Shown here piece after piece: positions 54,108 through 62,279 of a DNA stretch of 64,000 nucleotides (positions are counted from its first letter, which is position 1; every line of letters starts with the position of its first letter). Source of the DNA: Bradyrhizobium zhengyangense (GTDB lineage Bacteria; Pseudomonadota; Alphaproteobacteria; Rhizobiales; Xanthobacteraceae). A model generated the notes under the pieces. The model was not told where the DNA came from, ran no database searches, and worked only from the letters and a program-made list of their open reading frames with translations. The stretch is from assembly GCF_022012435.1 (NCBI RefSeq), contig NZ_JAKLUA010000009.1, forward strand, positions 1 to 64,000, in the 5' to 3' direction. Position numbers and translations under genes: made by a program.

Positions 54108-54340
54108 TAGGGAGGTCCTACCGAACGGAACTTGTCACCTGTCCAGTCGACACTGGATCATGACGGCTAGGCTAAGGCTGGCACGCTTGGATAAGGCGAC
54201 CAGCCTAATTTGCAGATGAGATCGGGCCTAGACAGGCCCGCGATGGCTCGGTGTCGACAGAGCAGGCATGGCGCGCTGCCAAGCCCGCTCAGCCCTTTTG
54301 AAAGATCTGACAGTGCGAACCGCGGGTCGGACCGCTTGAA

Positions 54341-55297
54341 CTAGGTCGGCAGCCGCGAATTCGCGGGGACGATCCGCGGCGGCCCCAGAGCGCCACGCTG
54401 GGTGCGCGGCTTCTTCACGAAGTCTGCAAACTCGGCATCGACGCCGTATGGCCAGCTGCGCTTGAGAGGGTCCTCCACTAACGTCGTCAGCCGACCGAGC
54501 CCCGTTATTTCCTGAACGATGGTATCGCCATGCTGCATCGGACCTAAACCCTGACGGTTGCAGCCTGTCGCGATTATATCGCCTGGGAAGAACGTATTGA
54601 ACATCGAGGCCTTGTGAATGAGCGCCGGGATTCGATGGGCCATGTCACTTGTGTGGTAGTCCTGCCGTAGCTCGCCGTTGGCCCAAAGCCGGACCTGCAG
54701 ATCGTGAGGGTCCCGCACTTCATCCTTTGTCACGACCAAGGGACCAAGAGGCGCAAACGTATCCCAATTCTTTTGCGTGAAAAATGACATCTGACCGTTC
54801 GACAATATGCCGCGTGCGGACCCGTCTTGAACGATCGTGTATCCAAAAACATAATCCAACGCTTCGCTCTCCGAGACGTCCTTGCAGGTCTTGCCTATGA
54901 CCACGCCTAGTTCCAATTCGTGATGGACGATGGTCACTTCGACCTTAGGAAGAATCATTGTGTCGCCATCGCCAATGATCGCAGATGGCGATTTGTGAAA
55001 GAACTCAAGATCGCTGATATTGCCTTCGATCCCCTCTTTATAGTTCGCTGCGGCGCACAGAATTTTAGATGGTCGCGGCAGCGGCGCTCTCAGCCGCACT
55101 TCGGAGACTGGGCGGCCCTTCGTGCGCGACACGTAATCCTCCAAGAGCGGCCGGTAGGTCGCCCAGTTAGTCATCAGACCTTCCATCAGGTATTGAGGCC
55201 CGCATTTCGCGAGCGCGGAAACCGGCTTTGTGATGTCGACAATTTCATTCTCTTTGATTGCCCCGGGTATGAACTCGTTGAACAAAGCTAGTTTCAT
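54341..55297 (-). CDS. FAH-family protein (second copy)
   Basis: About 318 residues from the ATG at 55297 (MKLALFNEFIPGAIKENEIV); an upstream ATG at 55369 adds an unrelated stretch. Metal Glu in VHHELELGVVIGKT, GYTIVQDGSARG, and the C-terminal GDIIATGCNRQGLGPMQHGD. It is from a different branch than the protein at 49785-50693. It would hydrolyse or decarboxylate an acylpyruvate-type substrate of a ring-cleavage pathway. It stands between an SDR gene and an IclR regulator. Confidence 0.88.
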   Translation of the reverse strand: MKLALFNEFIPGAIKENEIVDITKPVSALAKCGPQYLMEGLMTNWATYRPLLEDYVSRTKGRPVSEVRLRAPLPRPSKILCAAANYKEGIEGNISDLEFFHKSPSAIIGDGDTMILPKVEVTIVHHELELGVVIGKTCKDVSESEALDYVFGYTIVQDGSARGILSNGQMSFFTQKNWDTFAPLGPLVVTKDEVRDPHDLQVRLWANGELRQDYHTSDMAHRIPALIHKASMFNTFFPGDIIATGCNRQGLGPMQHGDTIVQEITGLGRLTTLVEDPLKRSWPYGVDAEFADFVKKPRTQRGALGPPRIVPANSRLPT

Positions 55298-55434
55298 CGA
55301 AGTACTCCTCGCATCCCGCTGAAAGCCGCCGCCTAAGGTGCATAAACCAAGGCGCATCCGACGCTGCACGTCGCGACCGACGCAATGTCACTAGGCGTCA
55401 AACCCACCAATCAAAATAGTATGGAATTTTGCAA

Positions 55435-55449
55435 GCGCTGGAACAGCGC
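55435..55449. terminator. Hairpin GCGCT-N5-AGCGC flanked by AT-rich arms
   Basis: Five perfect pairs (GCGCT at 55435-55439, AGCGC at 55445-55449) with loop GGAAC, followed on the plus strand by AATTTTTTAC. It lies in the 458-base gap between the FAH gene and the IclR gene, both on the minus strand, so it may end the IclR transcript or serve as an operator before the FAH gene. The rest of the gap shows no gene. Confidence 0.4.
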
Positions 55450-55755
55450 AATTTTTTACTCGAATTGCACAGCGAAGCACCGAATACTCTGATGTAAAGC
55501 ATGGCAGGTCGGGGCTTGCATGACGGTAAGGAGAGCGGCCTCGGAAAGGCGACCGGACCGTAGCTCGCGGCCAAGTCTCTGACGGGAGGGGAGTGAAGGA
55601 GCGAGCCCGCCACCTGCGCTCGGCTTCACCTCGTCTGCGGCCATTGGCTTCCATGACCGAATGTGGACGCTGCGGCGCGGCGTGTCGAGCGGCAAGCCAA
55701 TGATTGGACTTCCACAACATTCGTCCAACTGCTGGCTCTTGCGAGACCAATGCTC

Positions 55756-56760
55756 CTAAGTTGGCGGCTCGGCTAGGCCGCCCAGGCGCCGCGAAGCTGC
55801 TTGCGCGGCGGCGCGGAGCTTCTTTTGAAGTGCAGGTTCGCTATTGATGGACGAACCATGGACTGACCCAAAAAACGTGAGGGCCATTGGCACACGGCCG
55901 CGATGATCGAAAATCGGCGCTGCTGTGGTTTCCAATCCTAGTCTGATGACTGTGGGAAATACGGGGTCGAGCAGACCATTGCGTTGCTGCGATGGAACCG
56001 ATGCTGAGAGACCGAACTCGCGAACCGCCGCACACATGCGCGTCACGTCCTGGCGCCGAATCTGCTGTTCGGGGTTCTCGCGATTCCACACGGCAAGCTC
56101 TTGCTTCACCAGCGGGGCAATTTCCCCTCCCTCGCGATAGGCCATGAGCACGCGCCCGGTTGCCGACCATAAGAGCGGGAGCACGCGGCCTTCGTCGATC
56201 CGGAAATGATAGCCCAAGCGTCCGGATTGCCAACGCACCACCGTCGGACCAAATGAGCCCCAAACGGAGAGATGTCCGTCAAAGCCGGTCTCCTCACTGA
56301 AGGCGACGAGCGCATCCACGCCGATCCGAATGTGATCCAATTGACCGAGGGCAACCAATCCTAATTCGACAACGGCTTGCCCCAAAGCGTAATGGCCTGA
56401 TCTGACGTCCTGCTCCATAAAGCCCGCCGCGAGCAGGCTTGACAAATACCTATGAGCCCGGCTCGGGCTGAGTCCGCTGACGGTGGCAACATCCTTAAGC
56501 GGAAGCGGCCGGCGCTCCTTCGCGATCGCCTGTAGCATTGATAGACCAACGAGCATGGCACGGATGCCGTTGCCGGCCTCTTCCCCGTCCTCCCGTTCAC
56601 GCAGCGGCATTCCCTTTGACCGGAGCCTGCCGCCAGCTGGAAGGCCCTTAGCTTTTTTCGGATCCGAGCGGAGGTTCTTTTTTCGGGCCATGTCTTTGAT
56701 AGCGGTGGCTGCGCCGTGGTTCGGATCAAGATCGTTATTCGGTTCCGTGCCGTGCTTCAA
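55756..56760 (-). CDS. IclR-family transcriptional regulator
   Basis: A 334-residue regulator (or 311 if it starts at the ATG at 56691, MARKKNLRSDPKKAKG). The winged helix is at about 80-140 (LPLKDVATVSGLSPSRAHRY, LLAAGFMEQD), then the IclR effector domain (LGLVALGQLDHIRIGVDALV, VWGSFGPTVVRWQSG, VFPTVIRLGLETTAAPIFDH). The N-terminus is long and basic, unusual for the family. It probably controls the neighbouring FAH gene and perhaps the gentisate operon. Confidence 0.9.
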   Translation of the reverse strand: MKHGTEPNNDLDPNHGAATAIKDMARKKNLRSDPKKAKGLPAGGRLRSKGMPLREREDGEEAGNGIRAMLVGLSMLQAIAKERRPLPLKDVATVSGLSPSRAHRYLSSLLAAGFMEQDVRSGHYALGQAVVELGLVALGQLDHIRIGVDALVAFSEETGFDGHLSVWGSFGPTVVRWQSGRLGYHFRIDEGRVLPLLWSATGRVLMAYREGGEIAPLVKQELAVWNRENPEQQIRRQDVTRMCAAVREFGLSASVPSQQRNGLLDPVFPTVIRLGLETTAAPIFDHRGRVPMALTFFGSVHGSSINSEPALQKKLRAAAQAASRRLGGLAEPPT

Positions 56761-57072
56761 GCGGCGGTCGGTTGAGACTTGGGGAGCGAGTGGCTAAAAG
56801 CCCGAGAGAAACTAACCGGCCGCTGGGCTGTTTCAAGCGCCAGGCACAACTGGGCAGCCTATCAAGATTACTGCCGGCTGAATGGCCGTGTGAGAGCGCA
56901 AACTTTGGTAGCTCCTCTGCTGGAGTAGCCGATCTGGAAGCGCAAAAGAGCCGATGTCGCCCTGCGCGGTGGCAGGTTTTGCTAGGCTACGTCGGATCAA
57001 CAAACCGGACCGATGATCGTGACAGCGACGATATCGCGGGCCGTGCCGAGCCTGGAAGGACACGAACCGACG
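56761..57072. other. Intergenic stretch, nothing recognised
   Basis: 312 bases between the IclR start and the end of the nhaA gene. Both genes are on the minus strand. No gene, hairpin with T-run or clear operator was found. Confidence 0.35.
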
Positions 57073-58413
57073 TCACGAACGTCGCACGTAGAAGGCGCCC
57101 CAGCCAAGGCCGAGCGTCACGGCTATGGCCGAGCCCAACAACACGCCCAATTTTGCTGCCCTTAAAAAACCTTCACTGGAGAAGGCCAGCATCGAGATGA
57201 AGATGGACATGGTGAAGCCGATGCCCGCTAGCAGTCCGACGAGAAAGACGCCGCCCCAAGAAACCCCGGGAGCAAGGCAGCAGAACCCCGATCGTACGGC
57301 GATCCAGGCCGCTCCGAAAATGCCAAGCGGCTTTCCCACTATCAAAGCAAGTGCGGTGCCCATCGTCACCAGCAGGCCGGCAGCGGGTAGATCCGCGCCC
57401 TTTATGCTGACCCCCGAATTCGCCAGCGCAAACATTGGCATCACTCCGTAAGCTACCCACGGATGAAGTACCATCTGCACGCGCGACGCGGGCGGCAAAA
57501 TCTCACGGTGAGCTATGCGAAGGTCGCGCAACGGCTGCTGCAACAAATGCAGATCTCCTGTTTTCATCGCATCGCCAGTTTTCAACTGTCCGAGCGCTTG
57601 CGACGCCACCTCCAGCGGAGGTTCTCGCATCGCTATGGGGCGAGCCGGAGTCATCAACCCGAGCACCACTCCAGCAAGTGTTGGGTGGACCCCGGCAACG
57701 AACAATCCGACCCAAACCAACAAACCTGGCACCACATATGGCGATGCCGCACCGATCCCCATCCGCTGGAATCCCAAGACCCCGAGAACGCCAACGGCTG
57801 CGATAGCAAGGCCGCCTAATTGCAGAGTTTCGGTGTAAAAGACGGCGATGATCAAAATCGCAATGATGTCGTCGATGATCGCTAGAGCGAGTAGGAACAC
57901 TCGCACATTGACCGGGATTCTTCGTCCAAGCAGGGCGAGGACGCCAACAGCAAAGGCGATGTCCGTCGCGGTCGGCACGGCCCAGCCGTGTCCCCGAGCA
58001 GCATCATTGTTGAGGCTTAGATAGATAAGCGCGGGAACGAGGACGCCACCGGCCGAAGCAATCAGCGGCAGAACGGCCTGGTCAAAGCGGCTCAGTGCGC
58101 CCTCATGAACCTCCCGCCGAATCTCCATGCCCACAACAAGGAAGAAGACGGTCATCAATGCGTCATTCACCCAGAAATGCAGCGACTGGGAAAAGACGTA
58201 CTCACCAAGGCCAATGGTGACAGGGAGAGTCCAAAAGAGGTGGTAACTCGGGGCCGCGGTCGAATTCGCCCAGATCAAGGCCGCGGCTGCTGCAACGAGA
58301 AGCACCGCGCCGCTTACTGCCTCAATATGCAGAAATCGGTTAAGTGTGTTCGCAGCCTGTTCTGCCAATCGCTGAGCTGTCGGAAGATCGCCGAATTTAG
58401 GATCGTGGTTCAT
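57073..58413 (-). CDS. nhaA: Na+/H+ antiporter NhaA
   Basis: Inner-membrane sodium/proton antiporter, 446 residues from the ATG at 58413 ([20 protein letters not shown]); a longer frame upstream is not conserved. Twelve or so hydrophobic segments. Key residues: [16 protein letters not shown] and the DD pair in [13 protein letters not shown], where sodium binds. [18 protein letters not shown] is the highly conserved loop with the pH-sensor region. A normal NhaA, slightly longer than the 388-residue E. coli protein. No obvious functional tie to the catabolic genes. Confidence 0.94.
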   Translation of the reverse strand: MNHDPKFGDLPTAQRLAEQAANTLNRFLHIEAVSGAVLLVAAAAALIWANSTAAPSYHLFWTLPVTIGLGEYVFSQSLHFWVNDALMTVFFLVVGMEIRREVHEGALSRFDQAVLPLIASAGGVLVPALIYLSLNNDAARGHGWAVPTATDIAFAVGVLALLGRRIPVNVRVFLLALAIIDDIIAILIIAVFYTETLQLGGLAIAAVGVLGVLGFQRMGIGAASPYVVPGLLVWVGLFVAGVHPTLAGVVLGLMTPARPIAMREPPLEVASQALGQLKTGDAMKTGDLHLLQQPLRDLRIAHREILPPASRVQMVLHPWVAYGVMPMFALANSGVSIKGADLPAAGLLVTMGTALALIVGKPLGIFGAAWIAVRSGFCCLAPGVSWGGVFLVGLLAGIGFTMSIFISMLAFSSEGFLRAAKLGVLLGSAIAVTLGLGWGAFYVRRS

Positions 58414-58579
58414 AGGCGCAGATCGTCCGCGTGGCGGCCCGACCATCGCGTTACCTGACGCCGCCCCAATGCAGCGAACACCCATGCGTCCCTATACAGG
58501 GTAATGGTGGCAATTCAACGTCGGGACGAGACCCTGGAACAAGGGCCAGCGGCAGATGGCTGTAAACTGCCGAGGGTCT

Positions 58580-59227
58580 TCATTTTGACTGTGCTCTAGA
58601 TGCCTTGGCTGGCTCAGTGGCGCGCGACAATTCGCCGGCCAATTTTCGATAGGCTTCCATAGCCGTCAGCTTCAGGTCGCGCGAGAGTCGAATGGCAGAT
58701 AGCAGGCAGAATTGGCGATGATTGCTCTGTGCCGGCTCCGGCAAACGGAAACGATCAACAAAATCGACCAAGTGTAGGTTGATGGCCGCTATCTCTCCTT
58801 CAACGAGCTCGATTTGCCGGTTGAGCACGGCCACAGCTTCACTGGGCGGAAGCAACCGCAATGCCGCCATCTTTACGCTGAACTCGTCCCGGACAGGCAC
58901 ATGGGTCGGACCTTTTCTCGCCCACTCCTTGAGAGCTTCGAGGCCGCGCTCCGTAACCTCGTAGACCTTCTTGTCCGGTTTGCTTTCCTGCGCAATGTCC
59001 TCGAACGTGACATAGCCGTGTTCCGCTAGCAGCTGCAGCGTCGGATAGACTTGGCTGTGCTTGGCCTCCCACATGTAATTGCGCGGGGGGCCCATCAATT
59101 GAGTCAGCTCATAACCGGTATGAGGATGGTGGGCCAAGCTCGTCAGAATGACATAACCAAGCGTCGGAATTGCTGGAGGAGTTGCCGCAGGGGCCTTCCG
59201 TTTTACGGTCGTCTTCTTCTTCGCCAT
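58580..59227 (-). CDS. PadR-family transcriptional repressor
   Basis: A repressor of about 215 residues from the ATG at 59227. The winged helix: ILTSLAHHPHTGYELTQLMG, HSQVYPTLQLLAEHGYVTFE and KKVYEVTERGLEALKEW. The long C-terminal helical domain (Vir_C/PadR-C type) has RQIELVEGEIAAINLHLVDF. The N-terminus is Lys-rich. PadR repressors sense phenolic acids. It is divergent from a phenol-type monooxygenase, and a consensus PadR site lies between them. Confidence 0.9.
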   Translation of the reverse strand: MAKKKTTVKRKAPAATPPAIPTLGYVILTSLAHHPHTGYELTQLMGPPRNYMWEAKHSQVYPTLQLLAEHGYVTFEDIAQESKPDKKVYEVTERGLEALKEWARKGPTHVPVRDEFSVKMAALRLLPPSEAVAVLNRQIELVEGEIAAINLHLVDFVDRFRLPEPAQSNHRQFCLLSAIRLSRDLKLTAMEAYRKLAGELSRATEPAKASRAQSK

Positions 59228-59370
59228 CGCTAGTTCCAAGCTCGCCTAATCTCCAAGCACAATCACGCTCTTACGGAGCATTCAGTGACCTTGCCCTGAC
59301 CCTGCATAGTCTGGAGGGCGAGCTTTTACCATCGGCAACATTTGACATATGCACATTCGCCTGTTACTCA

Positions 59371-59392
59371 CATATGTAATATATGACATATG
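59371..59392. promoter_or_regulatory. PadR operator, ATGT-N8-ACAT
   Basis: CATATGT (59371-59377) and ACATATG (59386-59392) are perfect 7-bp inverted arms around eight bases, giving ATGT-N8-ACAT, the known PadR-type consensus. More half-sites (ACATATG at 59346-59352) precede it, and a TTGACA-like -35 lies at 59342-59347. The position between padR (-) and the monooxygenase (+) fits control of both. The remaining 400 bases of the gap have no gene. Confidence 0.72.
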
Positions 59393-59661
59393 GAGGAAAT
59401 CGATGCTTCCCGGCGTCGAATGCCCACTAAGCCCCGTTGCGCAGCCGGCGTTCGGGTTATTGCGAGGGCCTCTGAAGAATGAGTGGCATGCCCGCAGAGG
59501 GACGTTCCGGAGAGCAGCGCGCCCGGCCAATTCTCAAAAATGCAGGGCAGGGGCATGCCTCTTGGAAAGCCTCGGTCGCTGCCGAAACACCACCTCTAGC
59601 GCCGCAGCCCATTGACCGGTGCGGCCAGACGGTCTCCGGCGAGCAGTTCAATTCAGGAGGA

Positions 59662-61350
59662 ATGTCCGTGGAAACGATCGATACGCCCGTCTTGATAGTC
59701 GGCGGAGGGCCGGTCGGCTTGTCGCTTGCAATCGATCTCGGTTGGCGCGGTGTCGAAGCGCTGCTCATAGAGCAGGAGCGGCCGACGGCCCGGATGGTTC
59801 ATCCTCGCATGGACAATGTCGGCATTCGCACTATGGAATTCTGCCGACGCTGGGGAATTGTCGAGGCCATCGAAATGGCCGGGTTTCCTCGCGATCTGCC
59901 GGTCAGCATCGTCTATGCGACGGGGGTCCTCGGCCACGAACTGGCGCGCGATGTCTACCCTGATAAAGCGCACGCGGTCCCGCCACCGTTTAGCCCGCAA
60001 AAGCACGAGCTATGCCCTCAAAATTTTTTCGACCCCGTACTCCAGAACGCAGCTTCGAGCTACTCGACCAACCAGTTGCTGTATCAGCACCGCCTAGAGG
60101 AATTCGAGGACAAGGGCGACCACGTCATCGCTCACGTGCGCCCGCTGCTTGGTGGCGAACCACTATGCGTGCGTGCGCAGTACCTTGCCGCCTGCGATGG
60201 GGCAAGCAGCACAGTCGCACAGCGACTCTCGCTTGGTCCGACAAACAGCAAGGTATTGAGTTGTAGCACGAACATCTTCGTTCGGTGTCCGGCTCTGGCG
60301 CAGAAGACGCTCGCCCAACGGGCGTATCGGTACGTGTTAGTCGGGCCTGAGGGGGTTTGGGGAAGCTTCGTCAATATAGACGGGCGCGATACCTGGCGGC
60401 TTCAACTGCTCGGCGACGAGACCTGGCCCAATTGGAGCGAGGCGCAGATCAACACTTTTGTGCGACGAGGAATCGGAGCCGATGTTGACTACGAGGTGCT
60501 CTCTTGGTTGCCGTGGTCCCGTCGTGAGATCACTGCGCCGAAGTTCAGCTCCGGGCGCTGCTTCCTCGTCGGCGATTCGGCCCATCAGCTCTCTCCGACC
60601 GGCGGATACGGCATGAATACGGGCATTGCCGAGGCGGTTGATCTGTCATGGAAGATCGCAGCTGTGTTGGAGGGGTGGGGCGGCCCCACACTCCTGGAAA
60701 GCTACGACACAGAGCGGCGCCCGATCGCCATGCGCAACGTGTCGCAGGCGTCCGCGAACCTAGCCGCGATGCGCTCGGTTCCTCCAGAGCCGATGCTGCT
60801 CGACCAAGGCCCTGCGGGCGAGACGGCGCGGCGCGCAACAGGAGCCTATACCCAGCAGGCCATGCAGCGGGAATGGAGGTCGTTCGGAATTCATCTTGGG
60901 GCGGTCTATCGCAATTCGCCGATCGTCGTCGCTGAATCGTTCGAACGAGCCGAGCCCGATGTCGCGAACTTCGTGCAAGTAGCCGAGGCCGGCGGCCGCG
61001 CACCTCATGTTTGGCTCTCGCCGGGCCACTCCACGTTAGACTTATTCGGTCGTGGGTTCGTGCTGCTGGAGTTCGCATCGGAGGTGGGTGCTGCTGTGGG
61101 CGGTCTGACCCGTGCGGCGCACGCGGTTGGGCTGCCAATCCGTCATCAGCTCATCCCGGAGCCAAACACCATCGCCGTCTACGGGCGCCGCTACGCTTTG
61201 GTCCGCCCGGACGGACACATCAGCTGGATTGGGGACGCTATTCCTGAAGAGCCGGCGCGGCTCATTGATCGCATCCGCGGCGCGGGCGGCGTGCAGGGCA
61301 CGTCGGCATTAAGAACGCTTCCCTTGAGCATGGGCAGCGTGGCCTCATGA
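59662..61350 (+). CDS. FAD-dependent phenol-type monooxygenase (MhpA/PheA-like)
   Basis: A 562-residue flavoprotein hydroxylase from the ATG at 59662, preceded by AGGAGGA; the open frame further upstream is not coding. GGGPVGLSLAIDLGWRGV (FAD Rossmann motif), LAACDGASSTVAQRL (DG motif), FLVGDSAHQLSPTGGYGMNT (GD motif), and a C-terminal thioredoxin-like domain (LDLFGRGFVLLEFAS). It resembles 3-(3-hydroxyphenyl)propionate hydroxylases. The expected substrate is a phenolic acid, consistent with PadR control. It overlaps the next SDR gene by four bases. Confidence 0.92.
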   Translation: MSVETIDTPVLIVGGGPVGLSLAIDLGWRGVEALLIEQERPTARMVHPRMDNVGIRTMEFCRRWGIVEAIEMAGFPRDLPVSIVYATGVLGHELARDVYPDKAHAVPPPFSPQKHELCPQNFFDPVLQNAASSYSTNQLLYQHRLEEFEDKGDHVIAHVRPLLGGEPLCVRAQYLAACDGASSTVAQRLSLGPTNSKVLSCSTNIFVRCPALAQKTLAQRAYRYVLVGPEGVWGSFVNIDGRDTWRLQLLGDETWPNWSEAQINTFVRRGIGADVDYEVLSWLPWSRREITAPKFSSGRCFLVGDSAHQLSPTGGYGMNTGIAEAVDLSWKIAAVLEGWGGPTLLESYDTERRPIAMRNVSQASANLAAMRSVPPEPMLLDQGPAGETARRATGAYTQQAMQREWRSFGIHLGAVYRNSPIVVAESFERAEPDVANFVQVAEAGGRAPHVWLSPGHSTLDLFGRGFVLLEFASEVGAAVGGLTRAAHAVGLPIRHQLIPEPNTIAVYGRRYALVRPDGHISWIGDAIPEEPARLIDRIRGAGGVQGTSALRTLPLSMGSVAS

Positions 61351-62228
61351 GTCTGACCGGCAAAACCCTGTTCATTACCGGCGCAAGCCGAGGCATTGGG
61401 CTCGCCATTGCGCTGCGAGCCGCGCAAGACGGCGCCAACGTTGCAATTGCAGCCAAGACTGTCGAGGCGCACCGGCATCTTCCCGGCACGATCTATTCTG
61501 CCGCCGAAGCCATCGAGCGAGCTGGGGGCAGGGCGTTGCCGCTGGCCGTCGACGTCCGTGATGAATCCTCCGTCGAGGCCGGCGTTGCCCAAGCGGCAAA
61601 GACGTTCGGCGGCATCGACATTTGCATCAATAATGCATCAGCGATCCATCTGGCCGGCACCCTACAAACGGATATCCGGCGCTTCGACTTGATGGCTCAA
61701 GTCAACGCACGCGGGACCTTCATCACTACCAAGGCATGCCTTCCGCACCTGATGAAGGCAGCTAATCCGCATGTCTTGATGATATCTCCGCCGCTTGACA
61801 TGACGCCCAAGTGGTTCGCGCCGCACACCGCCTACACCATGGCGAAGTTCGGCATGAGCATGTGCGTGCTCGGCATGAGCGCGGAATTTGCCGATCGCGG
61901 TATTGCTGTCAATGCTCTCTGGCCCCGAACCGCCATTGCGACGGCTGCCATCCAATTTGCATTGCTCGGAGAGAACGGAATGCGTCATTGCCGCAAGCCG
62001 GAGAGCATGGCCGACGCAGCCCATGCCATCCTCTCAAAGCCTGCGCGCGCCTTCACGGGCAACTTTCTGATTGACGACACGGTGCTCTATGACGAGGGGG
62101 TGCGCGAGTTTACGCATTATAGCGTGGATCCGGCGCTGCCTTTGATGGGAGACATGTTCGTTCCGGGCGACTTGCCGGCCCCACCCGGCGTGCAGATCAG
62201 CTCCGCTATCGATACCGCACGGAGCTAA
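61347..62228 (+). CDS. HSDL2-like SDR oxidoreductase
   Basis: A 293-residue SDR resembling the bacterial relatives of hydroxysteroid dehydrogenase-like protein 2. TGASRGIGLAIALRAAQDGA, AAKTVEAHRHLPGTIYSAAE (typical of this branch), ICINNASAI, and catalytic YTMAKFGMS (YxxxK). Its start overlaps the monooxygenase stop by four bases; the oxidoreductase gene follows after 51 bases. It could reduce or oxidise a carbonyl in the same phenolic acid route. Confidence 0.9.
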   Translation: MSLTGKTLFITGASRGIGLAIALRAAQDGANVAIAAKTVEAHRHLPGTIYSAAEAIERAGGRALPLAVDVRDESSVEAGVAQAAKTFGGIDICINNASAIHLAGTLQTDIRRFDLMAQVNARGTFITTKACLPHLMKAANPHVLMISPPLDMTPKWFAPHTAYTMAKFGMSMCVLGMSAEFADRGIAVNALWPRTAIATAAIQFALLGENGMRHCRKPESMADAAHAILSKPARAFTGNFLIDDTVLYDEGVREFTHYSVDPALPLMGDMFVPGDLPAPPGVQISSAIDTARS

Positions 62229-62279
62229 TGCCGGCGTGCCGGAAAGTCTTTTGCGCCAGCGCATCCAATGGAGTTGCGA

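Noticed and set aside
55391-55750. 119-residue minus-strand frame between FAH and IclR genes
   Set aside because: Arg/Pro-rich, with overlapping alternatives in other frames; no ribosome site or similarity.
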